Positions 49,672 through 58,612 of a DNA stretch of 64,000 nt are shown here, in pieces. The stretch lies in NCBI GenBank assembly GCA_027486795.1, contig JAIXOI010000039.1, positions 40,659 to 104,658 of the forward strand, written 5' to 3'. The DNA is from Sphingobacteriales bacterium (GTDB lineage Bacteria > Bacteroidota > Bacteroidia > Chitinophagales > CAIOSU01). The first letter of the stretch is position 1. Each line of letters begins with the position of its first letter. A program made the translations under genes and the position numbers. The notes under the pieces were generated by a model. That model saw nothing but the letters and a program-made list of their open reading frames with translations. It was not told the DNA's origin and made no database searches.

Positions 49672-49713
49672 ACCTACCACTCCCCAAACCTCCCATCCAG
49701 CTCCCTGAAATCG
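49672..49713 (-). pseudogene. Fragment of the mutL 3' end
   Basis: On the minus strand the sequence encodes 'YDFRELDGRF' and then GEW and a stop. It matches the true mutL end 'FDFRELDGRFAAR'. At DNA level 21 identical bases (CCATCCAGCTCCCTGAAATC plus G) are followed after one mismatch by AAACCT. It lies about 100 bp upstream of the methyltransferase gene and in the same orientation as mutL. It is far too short to be functional. Confidence 0.7.
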
Positions 49714-49794
49714 TAATCACTGGCTATTTAAAATACCCATTTAACCTACCCGTTTTATAGCCTGACGAAATAGATATTTTTCCTATTTTGGAAC

Positions 49795-51135
49795 ATGCTT
49801 GTTGAGCCAGAACAAAAGCCACTTAAAAACATGATCCCCTTTGCCGATGCCGCAAAGGTTTGGGGCAAGGTAGCCCTGTATAGTTTTGGCGGCCCTGCCG
49901 GGCAAATTGCCGTAATGCACAAGTTTTTGGTGGAAGAAAAGAAGTGGGTTACGGAAGATGATTTCCTTCATGCGCTCAATTATTGTATGCTTTTGCCCGG
50001 CCCGGAGGCCCAACAATTGGCTACCTATACCGGTTGGCTGTTGCATGGGTTTAAAGGCGGCTTGCTTGCCGGTTGCCTCTTTATTCTACCAGGCTTTCTG
50101 AGTATTTTGCTATTGAGTATTTTGTACGTATTGTTTAGCGATACGCTGCTCATTGAGGGGCTGTTTTATGGCATTAAACCCGCTATACTGGCCATTGTGG
50201 CAGGGGCAGTATTGAAAATTGGCCAAAGGGCTTTAAAAACCCAAGCCATGTACATCATTGCAGTACTGGCTTTTGTGGCTATCTTCTTTTTCAATGTTCC
50301 ATTCCCATTTATTATTCTGTTTGCTGCGTTGGTGGCCCTCATTGGCGGGCGGCTTAATGAGAAACAGTTTTACGTCATTAAAGGCCATAAGGTAGGCGAC
50401 CAACATACCAAGCCCCAGCGGCCAAGTTTGCTGGCAACCATTGGCACGGGGCTATTTTGGGGATTTTTATGGGTGCTGCCAATAGCGGCTATCCTAATGT
50501 TTGCAGGTGCCGAGAGTATTTTCTTTACCGAGGCCACCTTCTTCAGCAAAACAGCTTTAGTAACTTTCGGTGGCGCTTACTCCGTGCTGGCTTACATCTC
50601 GCAAAAAGCCGTGGAAACCTATGGGTGGCTCAAGCCTGGAGAAATGTTGGATGGCCTAGGCATGGCCGAAACTACGCCCGGCCCGCTTATACAAGTAGTA
50701 CAATTTGTAGGCTTTATGGGCGCCTACCGCTTTCCCGGTGCACTCGACCCGCTGGTAGCTGGCATTATCGGTTCAGTAGTGGTCACGTGGGTTACCTTTG
50801 TGCCCTGCTTTTTGTTCATCTTTGTCGGCGCCCCGTATATCGAATACTTTAAGGGCAACAAATCGATGAGCACAGCCCTCTCAGGCATTACAGCGGCGGT
50901 TGTAGGCGTGGTGCTCAACCTTGCCATCTGGTTCTCGTTGCATACCTTATTCAGTAGCCATAACGATTTTCAATATGGCCCACTACAACTTTCAGTTCCC
51001 AATTTCACGAGCATCGATTGGTATGCTGCTGGCATTGCCGCTTTGGCCTTTATCGTTTATTTCGGCTTTAAGCTGGATATGTTTAAAACGATTGGGGTTT
51101 GTGTATTGGTGGGTTTACTGGTAAAACTTCTATAA
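49795..51135 (+). CDS. chrA: Chromate transporter (ChrA family)
   Basis: 446 residues with two homologous CHR domains and about ten membrane helices. Domain 1 'KVALYSFGGPAGQIAVMHKFLVEEKKWVTEDDFLHALNYCMLLPGPEAQQLATYTGWLLHG', domain 2 'KTALVTFGGAYSVLAYISQKAVETYGWLKPGEMLDGLGMAETTPGPLIQVVQFVGFMGAY'. The FGG(P/A) and PGP motifs are diagnostic. It is thought to efflux chromate with protons. It sits between the mutL fragment and a large secreted protein gene; nothing else of chromate resistance is nearby. Position between the two R-M systems suggests the segment was assembled by recombination. Confidence 0.92.
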   Translation: MLVEPEQKPLKNMIPFADAAKVWGKVALYSFGGPAGQIAVMHKFLVEEKKWVTEDDFLHALNYCMLLPGPEAQQLATYTGWLLHGFKGGLLAGCLFILPGFLSILLLSILYVLFSDTLLIEGLFYGIKPAILAIVAGAVLKIGQRALKTQAMYIIAVLAFVAIFFFNVPFPFIILFAALVALIGGRLNEKQFYVIKGHKVGDQHTKPQRPSLLATIGTGLFWGFLWVLPIAAILMFAGAESIFFTEATFFSKTALVTFGGAYSVLAYISQKAVETYGWLKPGEMLDGLGMAETTPGPLIQVVQFVGFMGAYRFPGALDPLVAGIIGSVVVTWVTFVPCFLFIFVGAPYIEYFKGNKSMSTALSGITAAVVGVVLNLAIWFSLHTLFSSHNDFQYGPLQLSVPNFTSIDWYAAGIAALAFIVYFGFKLDMFKTIGVCVLVGLLVKLL

Positions 51136-51230
51136 TTTTCCTGAAGAAAAATAGGTATCGGGATAAAGTATGTTTCTAGGCTTGCATTTGGGCCAAAGTA
51201 TCAGCAAAAGTCAGCAATAAGATTCCTTTA

Positions 51231-54200
51231 TCAATCGTTCAGCCTAAGCTCGCCACCTAGCAGCAGTTTACCTGCAGTGCTATTGTAAAAACTGTTAGCT
51301 CTGGCTACTCTCGTAAGGGGTATGCGCAGCTCGCCGGTAGTTACGTTAAGGCTGCCGGCAACCAATAAGTTATCGAGTAAGGTTACATGACCGCCACTGG
51401 CTTTGTTGGCTAACACTAGGTTTTTAAAACTTTTAGTGGTAGTTGTGGTACCCGTTCCTAGGCCACTCAGTATGGTTTGATTGGCGCTGCCATTAAAGGT
51501 TACGCTGCCGTTGTTGGGTATAAAAGTGCCCAAATTCACCCAATTGCCCGAAACATTTAAGTTAAAGTTGCTAAGCAATGTAACCGAAGCGCCCGAGCCA
51601 ATATTTACGTTTTGAGCCGTATGGTTGTTATCTGTTACGGTAACGTTAGTATTGCTTACACATCGAACCGCATCGGCAAGCGATACCACAAAAATGTTGG
51701 TGGTGGTGCTTGGTAAGCTACCGGCAACACTGTACTCACTGCCGTTAAACGATAGCCAGTTGGCCGTGGTGTTCCACTGAGTGTTGGTGTTTCCGGTCCA
51801 TAAATAATCGCCAGCAGCAATAGTATTGCCATTAACACTTACAGAAGTATTAGGCTGTTGGGCATCCGTATTGGCCGTAGCTGCCGTGGTAGGGGCGGTG
51901 CAACCAGTGTTGCCCACCCTGCGCACCCAATATGCGGTGCTATCCATTGCAGTAACGGTTATGGTCTGTCCGTCGGCGCTAAGCGGATTGCTGCCCACCG
52001 AGGTACCCGTACCCCATTGAAAACTGCTGCCCGAGCCCGCGCTACCGCCGCTGGCGGTAAGCTCTATAGGGCTGCCTAGGCAAGCGGTATAATATTGGAA
52101 TGGGTTGATTACAATCTGCTGCGAGGCCCAGCGCTCCGTAATACTGGCAGTAGCTGTGCGCACGGTAGTATTACCAGCAGTTGTTTGCGTAAAAAAGGCC
52201 ATCATATTAGACGGCTCTCCGCCAGCAGTGTTGGGCGCGTCATATATTTCGGTAACGCTTACAGGAGGAGCATAGGTTGCAGCCTTTTTATTGGTGTAAA
52301 ACGCCAAAACTAGTGCGTTTGCTTGAGCACCAGATACGGAAGGTGCCGTAACGCTTGTGCTGCTAGAGGCGCTTGATTGACCATTGGCGCCCCCTATAGG
52401 ATTTTGCAGGTTGAAACCCGTAATACGCAACATACCTACCGACCACTTTGGGGTATTAGTTACTGAAAAACTGTATGCGCTTACGGCAGCATCGGTGCTG
52501 GTGGCTATACGGTAGTATGTTGCCATACCTACGTTGTTACTTTGGTCGGTGCGGGCTACCAATATCCAACCGTTAGGTGGGGTAATGGTTACGCCTGTTC
52601 CCTTCTCAAACGTGAAACCCATAAAGAGCAAATCGCCCACTTGCACGCCGGATGGTTTGTTTACCGATATGCTGTTACCAGAGCCAACATTAGTGGTAAA
52701 CGATTGTATAACCGGTGCATTTGATACCACGGTAGCAGCACTAGTAATAGCAGTAGGTGCCGTAGGTAGGGTATCAACTTCAATTATAGCACTATCAGAC
52801 TCGGTTTGGCAGCCGCTGGCTGATACCACCGCGCGCACCAAAAAGTTGTTCCAGCCGTTACTTTCTGGGTTTGCAATAGTAAGGGTGGCTCCGCTGGTGC
52901 CTGTGGCACCTATGCCACTACCAATAGCTGCCCACGCATTGACAGGCGCATTGGTGGCTTTGCGCTGCCACTGATAGCTAGGGTTGCTGGCGGATGTGCC
53001 CACGGTAAAAGTAGCCGTGCTGTTGCCGCAAACTCCTACGCTGGTGGGTTGGCTATTAATAGAAACCTGCGGTGCTGCATTGATAACCACATTTGCCGAC
53101 GGTGCCGATGGGCAGCCACTAGAAGTAGTAAGCGTGGTCGGAAAAGTTGAACTAGCTATGCCAGGCCCAAAAGCTTCAATGTTAACCTGATTACAATTTT
53201 GGGAGAAAATGTTTGCAGTGGCACAATCTGTAGTTGTAGCAAAAGGGCGGGTAGTAGTGGTAAGTGTGCCTTTGTACACCACCGTAGTGCTGGCTGCACC
53301 TACTGTTGGAGCCGGCACCCGTATGGTGTAATAGCCATTGCTTTGGCTGTTGCAAAATATAAGTGGTTGTATGCCGACATCGCCATTATAGCAAGTGTTT
53401 ATTCCAGAAATGGTAACGGTGTAATTAAACTCCACATTATAATTGTAGCCATTGGTACAAGGGTTGTCAAGTGGCACTATACTAAATGGCTCAATAACTA
53501 CCACAGCGCTATATCCGCAGCTATTTAGGGTGGCTTGGTAGCCGTAATTATAGTCGCTCACGGTGTAGCTATAGGTATTGGCACCAAGTCCAGTTATGGT
53601 AGCGCTAGTGCCACTGCCAATGGTAGTATTGCCACCTGGCAATTGAGTAATGATCCAGTTGCCCACGGTAGGCAAGCCCGACAAAGTTACGCTGCCAACT
53701 GGGTTAGTGCAGGTAGGCTGCGTAACGGTACCCACCGTAGGGGCAGTAATAGTTTTAGTAATGGATACATTGTCAAATAGTGCCGCTTGGCTGGCGGTAG
53801 TTCCTCCTTGAAAGTAAGCACCCGAAAAGCTCAGGCTACTGCCTGTATAGGTATTGTTTACCGCTGTGCCTTGCGAAACCAATGTACCTGAATTAGGACT
53901 GACAAAGGCAGTATTACCATCATTGCGTAACAATAGCTGCCAAGTATCGGTTGCAGGGGTATAAGTAACCTGAATACTCAAATATTGGGTACCAAAATCG
54001 GTAAGGCCGCTGGTGTTCGATGAAATAATGTTAGTAAGCGTACCACGTAAGCCGTTGTTATACCGCACCAAGCGCACTGGGTCTGTGGTGCCACTTTGGC
54101 CCAACACTACGGCGTAGCCAGAGCCATTACTTGCCACACTAGCATCAGTGCCCCCTAACACATAAGCTACGCCAAATGTATTGTTGGCAAAGCCACCTGG

Positions 54201-54620
54201 GTCGGTTTGGCTTTGACGCATATTAAAGCTCCATGTAATTGAGCCCGAATTGTTATTTAACACTCCCGTAAAACATGTTTGACTCGCATTGGGTATGGAT
54301 GCAAACACCCAGCCATTGGCATTGCTGGTTGCGCTGGCATCGTTGGTAAGCTCTAACCGATTGCTGTTAATGCGCGCTGCCAAATCGTTTCCGGAGCGGG
54401 ACACCGTCCAAGATGAGCTGCCGATGTTGCCCGAGGTTATAAAAGTTGCGCTGTTATTGTTTGCAAAGTCATCGGTGAAAACGCTGCTCTGTGCATTAGC
54501 CTTAATGCTAGAAACTGCGATAACAAGTAGCAGCAAGGCTTTGGTAAAATTACTGGTAAATTGAGGAACAAAAAAAGCAGGTGTGGCATGCGTTGATTTG
54601 TCCGAATTTGTTTTGGTCAT
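51231..54620 (-). CDS. Large secreted Ig-like protein without a recognisable sorting domain
   Basis: 1129 residues. A signal peptide lies after a short polar lead ('FTKALLLLVIAVSSIKANA', about 26-44). The first part resembles a concanavalin-like domain ('NGWVFASIPNASQTCFTG', 'SITWSFNMRQSQTDPGGFANNTFGVAYVL'). Ig-like and PKD-like modules follow ('GSVTLSGLPTVGNWIITQLPGG', 'FTVGTSASNPSYQWQRKATN', 'GWILVARTDQSNNVGMATYYRIA'). The end has parallel-beta-like runs ('HTAQNVNIGSGASVTLLSNFNLNVSGNWVNLG'). It stops at 'LLLGGELRLND' without the T9SS sorting domain expected of such proteins, so it may be truncated. The ORF track start is GTG; the ATG at 54620 is preferred. Confidence 0.85.
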   Translation of the reverse strand: MTKTNSDKSTHATPAFFVPQFTSNFTKALLLLVIAVSSIKANAQSSVFTDDFANNNSATFITSGNIGSSSWTVSRSGNDLAARINSNRLELTNDASATSNANGWVFASIPNASQTCFTGVLNNNSGSITWSFNMRQSQTDPGGFANNTFGVAYVLGGTDASVASNGSGYAVVLGQSGTTDPVRLVRYNNGLRGTLTNIISSNTSGLTDFGTQYLSIQVTYTPATDTWQLLLRNDGNTAFVSPNSGTLVSQGTAVNNTYTGSSLSFSGAYFQGGTTASQAALFDNVSITKTITAPTVGTVTQPTCTNPVGSVTLSGLPTVGNWIITQLPGGNTTIGSGTSATITGLGANTYSYTVSDYNYGYQATLNSCGYSAVVVIEPFSIVPLDNPCTNGYNYNVEFNYTVTISGINTCYNGDVGIQPLIFCNSQSNGYYTIRVPAPTVGAASTTVVYKGTLTTTTRPFATTTDCATANIFSQNCNQVNIEAFGPGIASSTFPTTLTTSSGCPSAPSANVVINAAPQVSINSQPTSVGVCGNSTATFTVGTSASNPSYQWQRKATNAPVNAWAAIGSGIGATGTSGATLTIANPESNGWNNFLVRAVVSASGCQTESDSAIIEVDTLPTAPTAITSAATVVSNAPVIQSFTTNVGSGNSISVNKPSGVQVGDLLFMGFTFEKGTGVTITPPNGWILVARTDQSNNVGMATYYRIATSTDAAVSAYSFSVTNTPKWSVGMLRITGFNLQNPIGGANGQSSASSSTSVTAPSVSGAQANALVLAFYTNKKAATYAPPVSVTEIYDAPNTAGGEPSNMMAFFTQTTAGNTTVRTATASITERWASQQIVINPFQYYTACLGSPIELTASGGSAGSGSSFQWGTGTSVGSNPLSADGQTITVTAMDSTAYWVRRVGNTGCTAPTTAATANTDAQQPNTSVSVNGNTIAAGDYLWTGNTNTQWNTTANWLSFNGSEYSVAGSLPSTTTNIFVVSLADAVRCVSNTNVTVTDNNHTAQNVNIGSGASVTLLSNFNLNVSGNWVNLGTFIPNNGSVTFNGSANQTILSGLGTGTTTTTKSFKNLVLANKASGGHVTLLDNLLVAGSLNVTTGELRIPLTRVARANSFYNSTAGKLLLGGELRLND

Positions 54621-54832
54621 TTGCCGTTTAAATTTAATTAACACTTGTTAATTATTAGACACATATAACCAAAGTTATCCGTGCCTAATCGAATTTGATA
54701 CGGCAATGTAGTCGCTAAGTTTCCGCTGCGCAAGTATTTTTTTGAGGTCAACCGGTGATTGGAAAAATTAACGCCCAAAACCCCTACTAATGGCATTTAA
54801 AAAATAGCGGTGGGTTAATTCTGGCAATGCAC

Positions 54833-56731
54833 TTACCGCGCCGCAAACCTGCCATCCAGCTCCCTGAAATCGAAGGTACTTATGGTTTGGCGGCCGCCGG
54901 GGGCTATGTAGGGCTGCTCGCAGGCGAAGAGCTCGTCAATGAGCGTTTCCATTTCTTTTACGGTAAGGCTTTGGCCAGCTTTAATGCTCGTTTGGCGCGC
55001 CAAGCTGCGGGCCAAGCTCTCGCGCTTGTCCAGCTTTAGCACGGCCAGGTTGTTCTTAAAATCCTCCAGCAAGCTCTCTACAATATGCTGCTCGTTGCCG
55101 CCTTTTAGGTCGGCGGGCATTCCGTGGATAACAAAATCGTGGTTGCCAAACTCCTGTATATCAAACCCCAGACCGTTTATCTCGGGCAGCACCTCGCGCA
55201 GCAGCGCCGCATCGGCCGGGGCGCACTGTATGGTGGTAGGGAAAAGCAACTGCTGGCTACCCTGTGGCTTGGCCATGTGGCGTATAATGTGCTCGTATTG
55301 TATGCGCTCGTGCGCGGCCTGTTGGTCAATCAATATAAACCCGCTGCGGATGGGCGAAATGATGTAGCGGTTGTGCAACTGCGTAGGCGTGCGGTCGGCA
55401 GGGCCCTGAAAGAGCCGCTCGGTGCCGCCCTCCACCTGTTCGTGACGTTCAAAGTCGCTCTCAATGGTTACATGGCCTTGGGCAGTTTGCTTTATGGCGG
55501 GCAGCTCGTATAGGTCTTCCCAGTTTTTGCGGTTGTTTTTCTGTAAGCTAGTTTCGCGGGCCGTGCCGTTGTTGGCAGCCGTTTCTTTAAAGCTGGCACT
55601 ATTACCTGCACTTGGCATGGTTTTAAACTGCTGCGGGTCGTCCTCGCGCGGCCATTCGCGGGGTTTGGTTTGGCTATCGTCGCCAAAGGCCTGTAGTATG
55701 TTGAACCCCTGCTCTTGGTTAAAATCCAACGACGGCGTAACGCTGTACTTGCCCAGCGCATGACGCACCGAAACCCTCACAAAACCATATACCGATCGCT
55801 CATCATCGAACTTGATTTCTTGCTTCGTGGGGTGTACGTTGATGTCGATACGGGTAGGGTCGATATCAATGTAAAGGCAGAAAAACGGGAAGTGCTCACG
55901 TGGAATCAAATCCTCGTAGTTCATAAACACCGCGTGGTTCAGGTAGTTGTTCCTTACGTAGCGGTTGTTGATGAAAAAGTACTGGTCGCCACGGGTCTTT
56001 TTGGCCGAATCGGGCTTACCAATGAAGCCATAAATTTTGATAAAATCCACCTGCTCCTCTACCGGCACCAACTTGCCATCGTAGCCCTTACCAAACATGC
56101 CCACAATGCGTTGCTTTACGTTGCCCGCCTTTAAATGGAAAAGCTCGTGCTCGTTGTGGTGCAGGCTAAAGCCCACACTGGGGTGCGCCATGGCCACGCG
56201 CTGAAACTCCTCAATGATGTGTTTCAGCTCCACCGGGTTGCTCTTCAAAAAGTTGCGCCGCGCCGGTACGTTATAAAACAGGTTTTTAATGCTTAGGCTC
56301 GTGCCATCGGGGCACTGGCAGGGCTCTTGCTGCTTCACCTCGCTGCCCTCAATGCGGATGTAAGTACCCAGCGTATCGCCGCACTGTTTGGTCTTTAGTT
56401 CTACTTGCGCCACGGCGGCAATAGATGCCAGCGCCTCGCCACGGAAACCCATGGTGCGGATGGCAAACAAGTCGTCAATTTTTTTGATTTTGCTGGTCGC
56501 GTGGCGCTCAAAGCTCATGCGGGCATCCGTTTCGCTCATGCCGCAGCCATTGTCCACCACTTGTAGCAGGGTTTTACCCGCATCGCGCACAATCAGTTGC
56601 ACCATGGTGGCACCCGCATCAATCGAATTCTCCAGTAACTCCTTCACCGCCGATGCCGGCCGCTGAATCACCTCGCCCGCCGCAATTTGGTTGGCCAAGG
56701 CATCCGGCAGTAGCTGTATGATGTCCGCCAT
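54833..56731 (-). CDS. mutL: DNA mismatch repair protein MutL
   Basis: 632 residues. It couples MutS to the nicking step of mismatch repair. The N-terminal GHKL ATPase has 'MADIIQLLPDALANQIAAGEVIQRPASAVKELLENSIDAGAT' (ATP-lid helix and E-loop), 'DNGCGM', 'RHATSKI' and 'TMGFRGEALASIA'. The C-terminal dimerisation domain includes 'LIDQQAAHERIQYEHI' (DQHAxHER-like site, about 478), which in non-E. coli MutL is part of the endonuclease metal site, then 'ACEQPYIAPGGRQTISTFDFRELDGRF'. The gene is intact and flanked by diverged pieces of its own 3' and 5' ends. It is transcribed alone on the minus strand. Confidence 0.96.
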   Translation of the reverse strand: MADIIQLLPDALANQIAAGEVIQRPASAVKELLENSIDAGATMVQLIVRDAGKTLLQVVDNGCGMSETDARMSFERHATSKIKKIDDLFAIRTMGFRGEALASIAAVAQVELKTKQCGDTLGTYIRIEGSEVKQQEPCQCPDGTSLSIKNLFYNVPARRNFLKSNPVELKHIIEEFQRVAMAHPSVGFSLHHNEHELFHLKAGNVKQRIVGMFGKGYDGKLVPVEEQVDFIKIYGFIGKPDSAKKTRGDQYFFINNRYVRNNYLNHAVFMNYEDLIPREHFPFFCLYIDIDPTRIDINVHPTKQEIKFDDERSVYGFVRVSVRHALGKYSVTPSLDFNQEQGFNILQAFGDDSQTKPREWPREDDPQQFKTMPSAGNSASFKETAANNGTARETSLQKNNRKNWEDLYELPAIKQTAQGHVTIESDFERHEQVEGGTERLFQGPADRTPTQLHNRYIISPIRSGFILIDQQAAHERIQYEHIIRHMAKPQGSQQLLFPTTIQCAPADAALLREVLPEINGLGFDIQEFGNHDFVIHGMPADLKGGNEQHIVESLLEDFKNNLAVLKLDKRESLARSLARQTSIKAGQSLTVKEMETLIDELFACEQPYIAPGGRQTISTFDFRELDGRFAAR

Positions 56732-57394
56732 TTCTTCTCTATCGCTCCGCTTTGTTTGGAGGGTGTAAAGTTAGGGTTTTTTTGTGGGGGTGGGGAGCCG
56801 TGGTTGCCTTCTCCATGCCTATAAACCATCATAGCGTATTATCATCTTAGGTTTCAAGCGTGCAAAACAAGTTGCTAGAGTGAGATTGCCTAAAAACAAA
56901 CGAAAGAGCTAAAATGAGTATGGCCAATGTTCCGTTCAGGTTTCAGACGTATACCAGCGGTATAAGAATGATGTTGCCTACAATGTTGCATCGACCGATA
57001 CAGTACAAAGGTATAAGTCGTTTTTATATTTTACAAATAATTGGAGAAGTTTTTTTATTTTTTTTGTGGCGGGATTAAAATCAGATTTTTTTCTCTCGGC
57101 ATGCCCTACGGCTATATCGCCTCGCCCGCCGCAATCTGGTTGACCAAGGCATCCGGCAAAAGCTCTATGATGTCCGCCATTTCTTCTGTGTCGCTCCGCT
57201 TTGTTTGTGTTTTTGGAGAGGTGCAAAGTTAGGGAGAGTTTGGGTGGGGTGGAGAGGTGGGCCGTTGTTCTTAAAAAGTATTAAATATCGATGAGGTATT
57301 TTCAAAGCTTAGTTGCTAGAGGTCGAGTTATAAGTAGTTTTTCCTTAAATTTATGCTTCAAATTTTAGCAGAAAACTCAATTCAATAACCAATA
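56732..57394. other. Gap between mutL and the second R-M operon
   Basis: 663 bp. It contains a diverged copy of the mutL 5' end (57112-57240) and about 340 bp of AT-rich sequence without an ORF. The right part is the upstream region of the methyltransferase operon. Confidence 0.55.
57112..57180 (-). pseudogene. Truncated duplicate of the mutL 5' end
   Basis: On the minus strand it encodes 'MADIIELLPDALVNQIAAGE' followed by AI and a stop codon, against 'MADIIQLLPDALANQIAAGE' in mutL. The similarity runs on upstream past the ATG through 'CGCTCCGCTTTGTTTG' and 'AAAGTTAGGG', so promoter and leader were copied too. The copy keeps TAACTTTG (57224-57231) where mutL itself has TAACTTTA. It is a remnant, possibly still transcribed. 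Confidence 0.82.
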
Positions 57395-58612
57395 ATGCAA
57401 TCTAAATCCATGAATTATAAAATTGAAAATCCTGCGTTACTTATAGTTGAAGAGCCACAGATGCTTCTTTTTGATAAAGAGCCACTTATACTTGAGCCCC
57501 AAACAGAAGTAACATTTGAGCAAAGGGGATATAAAGTAAATGATAAAGTCGGAACTATAATTGATAGCAAAATACAAACTCTAGGTTTCTTTTCAGGAGC
57601 AGGAGGTTTAGATATTGGTGCTCAATTAGCTGGTTCAAAAGTAATATCTAGCTTAGATTTTGACAAGGATAGCGTTGCTACTATGAAAAGCAATCCATAT
57701 TTTGACCATACTAAGCACATTCTAAAGAATATAGAAACTGTTAACTACCATGATTTTAGCGGAGTATTAAAAACTAACAATCCAGAAAAATTAATTATTG
57801 TAGGGGGCCCTCCGTGTCAACCATTTTCTAAAGCTGGATATTGGGTAACTCATGAAAATCGGTTAGGTAGTAATGACCCAAGAAATATGATTGGCCAGTA
57901 TCTACGGATAATCAACGAAGTAAAACCCGATGGGTTTGTACTGGAAAATGTTGAGAGTCTTTTACATCCAAAGAATATTCATGTTGCTGAAGCTTTAGAA
58001 GAGACTATTGATAAAATGGGATATTATTTCATCAGGTACAAAGCAAATGCAATTGATTTTGGCGTACCTCAGAAGCGAAAAAGGGTTTTTTTTATAGCTA
58101 GCAGAAAGAAAATAGTGGGAATTCCAGAAGTAACACACGGCGACCCTAGCATGTGTTTGCTCAATTCCCATATTAGACCGCACGAAAGGGTGATTGATTG
58201 GATTGGCAAATTTGATAACTCTATTTATTTTGAAAAAGAAGAACTTACATTAGGTAAAACGTATTCAGATGAATTGCGAGCGGTGCCCCCTGGAAAAAAC
58301 TATATTGCATTAACCGCAAAGGAAGGATATCCTAATCCCAAATTTGAAGCCAATAAAAGATTTTGGACATTTCTTCTAAAATTACACCCATATTATCCAT
58401 CATGGACTATTGCGGCACAGCCTGGCCCCTGGGTAGGGCCTTTCCATTGGACAAATAGAAGATTGAGAGTACCTGAAATTGCCGCAATTCAAACATTTCC
58501 TGAAGATTATAATTTTGTCGGAAATAGAAGATCGATTCAAAAGCAAATTGGCAATGCGGTTCCATCATTACTAGGAAAGGCAATTGTTAAGCACCTAATT
58601 AAAAATATTTGA
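57395..58612 (+). CDS. DNA (cytosine-5)-methyltransferase, first of a two-enzyme pair
   Basis: 405 residues. After an unusual N-terminal extension of about 60 residues come motif I 'LGFFSGAGGLDIGAQLAG' (63-80), IV 'GGPPCQPFSKAGYW' with catalytic Cys141, VI 'VLENVESLL', VIII 'PQKRKRVFFIAS' and X 'IQKQIGNAVPSLLGKAI'. It should methylate one strand or one version of the recognition site of the HNH nuclease two genes downstream. The stop codon overlaps the start of the next methyltransferase by one base (TGATG), so the genes are coupled. Composition is AT-rich. M6 at 57410 is an alternative start. Confidence 0.92.
   Translation: MQSKSMNYKIENPALLIVEEPQMLLFDKEPLILEPQTEVTFEQRGYKVNDKVGTIIDSKIQTLGFFSGAGGLDIGAQLAGSKVISSLDFDKDSVATMKSNPYFDHTKHILKNIETVNYHDFSGVLKTNNPEKLIIVGGPPCQPFSKAGYWVTHENRLGSNDPRNMIGQYLRIINEVKPDGFVLENVESLLHPKNIHVAEALEETIDKMGYYFIRYKANAIDFGVPQKRKRVFFIASRKKIVGIPEVTHGDPSMCLLNSHIRPHERVIDWIGKFDNSIYFEKEELTLGKTYSDELRAVPPGKNYIALTAKEGYPNPKFEANKRFWTFLLKLHPYYPSWTIAAQPGPWVGPFHWTNRRLRVPEIAAIQTFPEDYNFVGNRRSIQKQIGNAVPSLLGKAIVKHLIKNI

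Noticed and set aside
48506-51135. Vsr-type endonuclease expected beside an EcoRII-like methyltransferase
   Set aside because: No ORF with Vsr features was seen on either strand near the methyltransferase or mutL.
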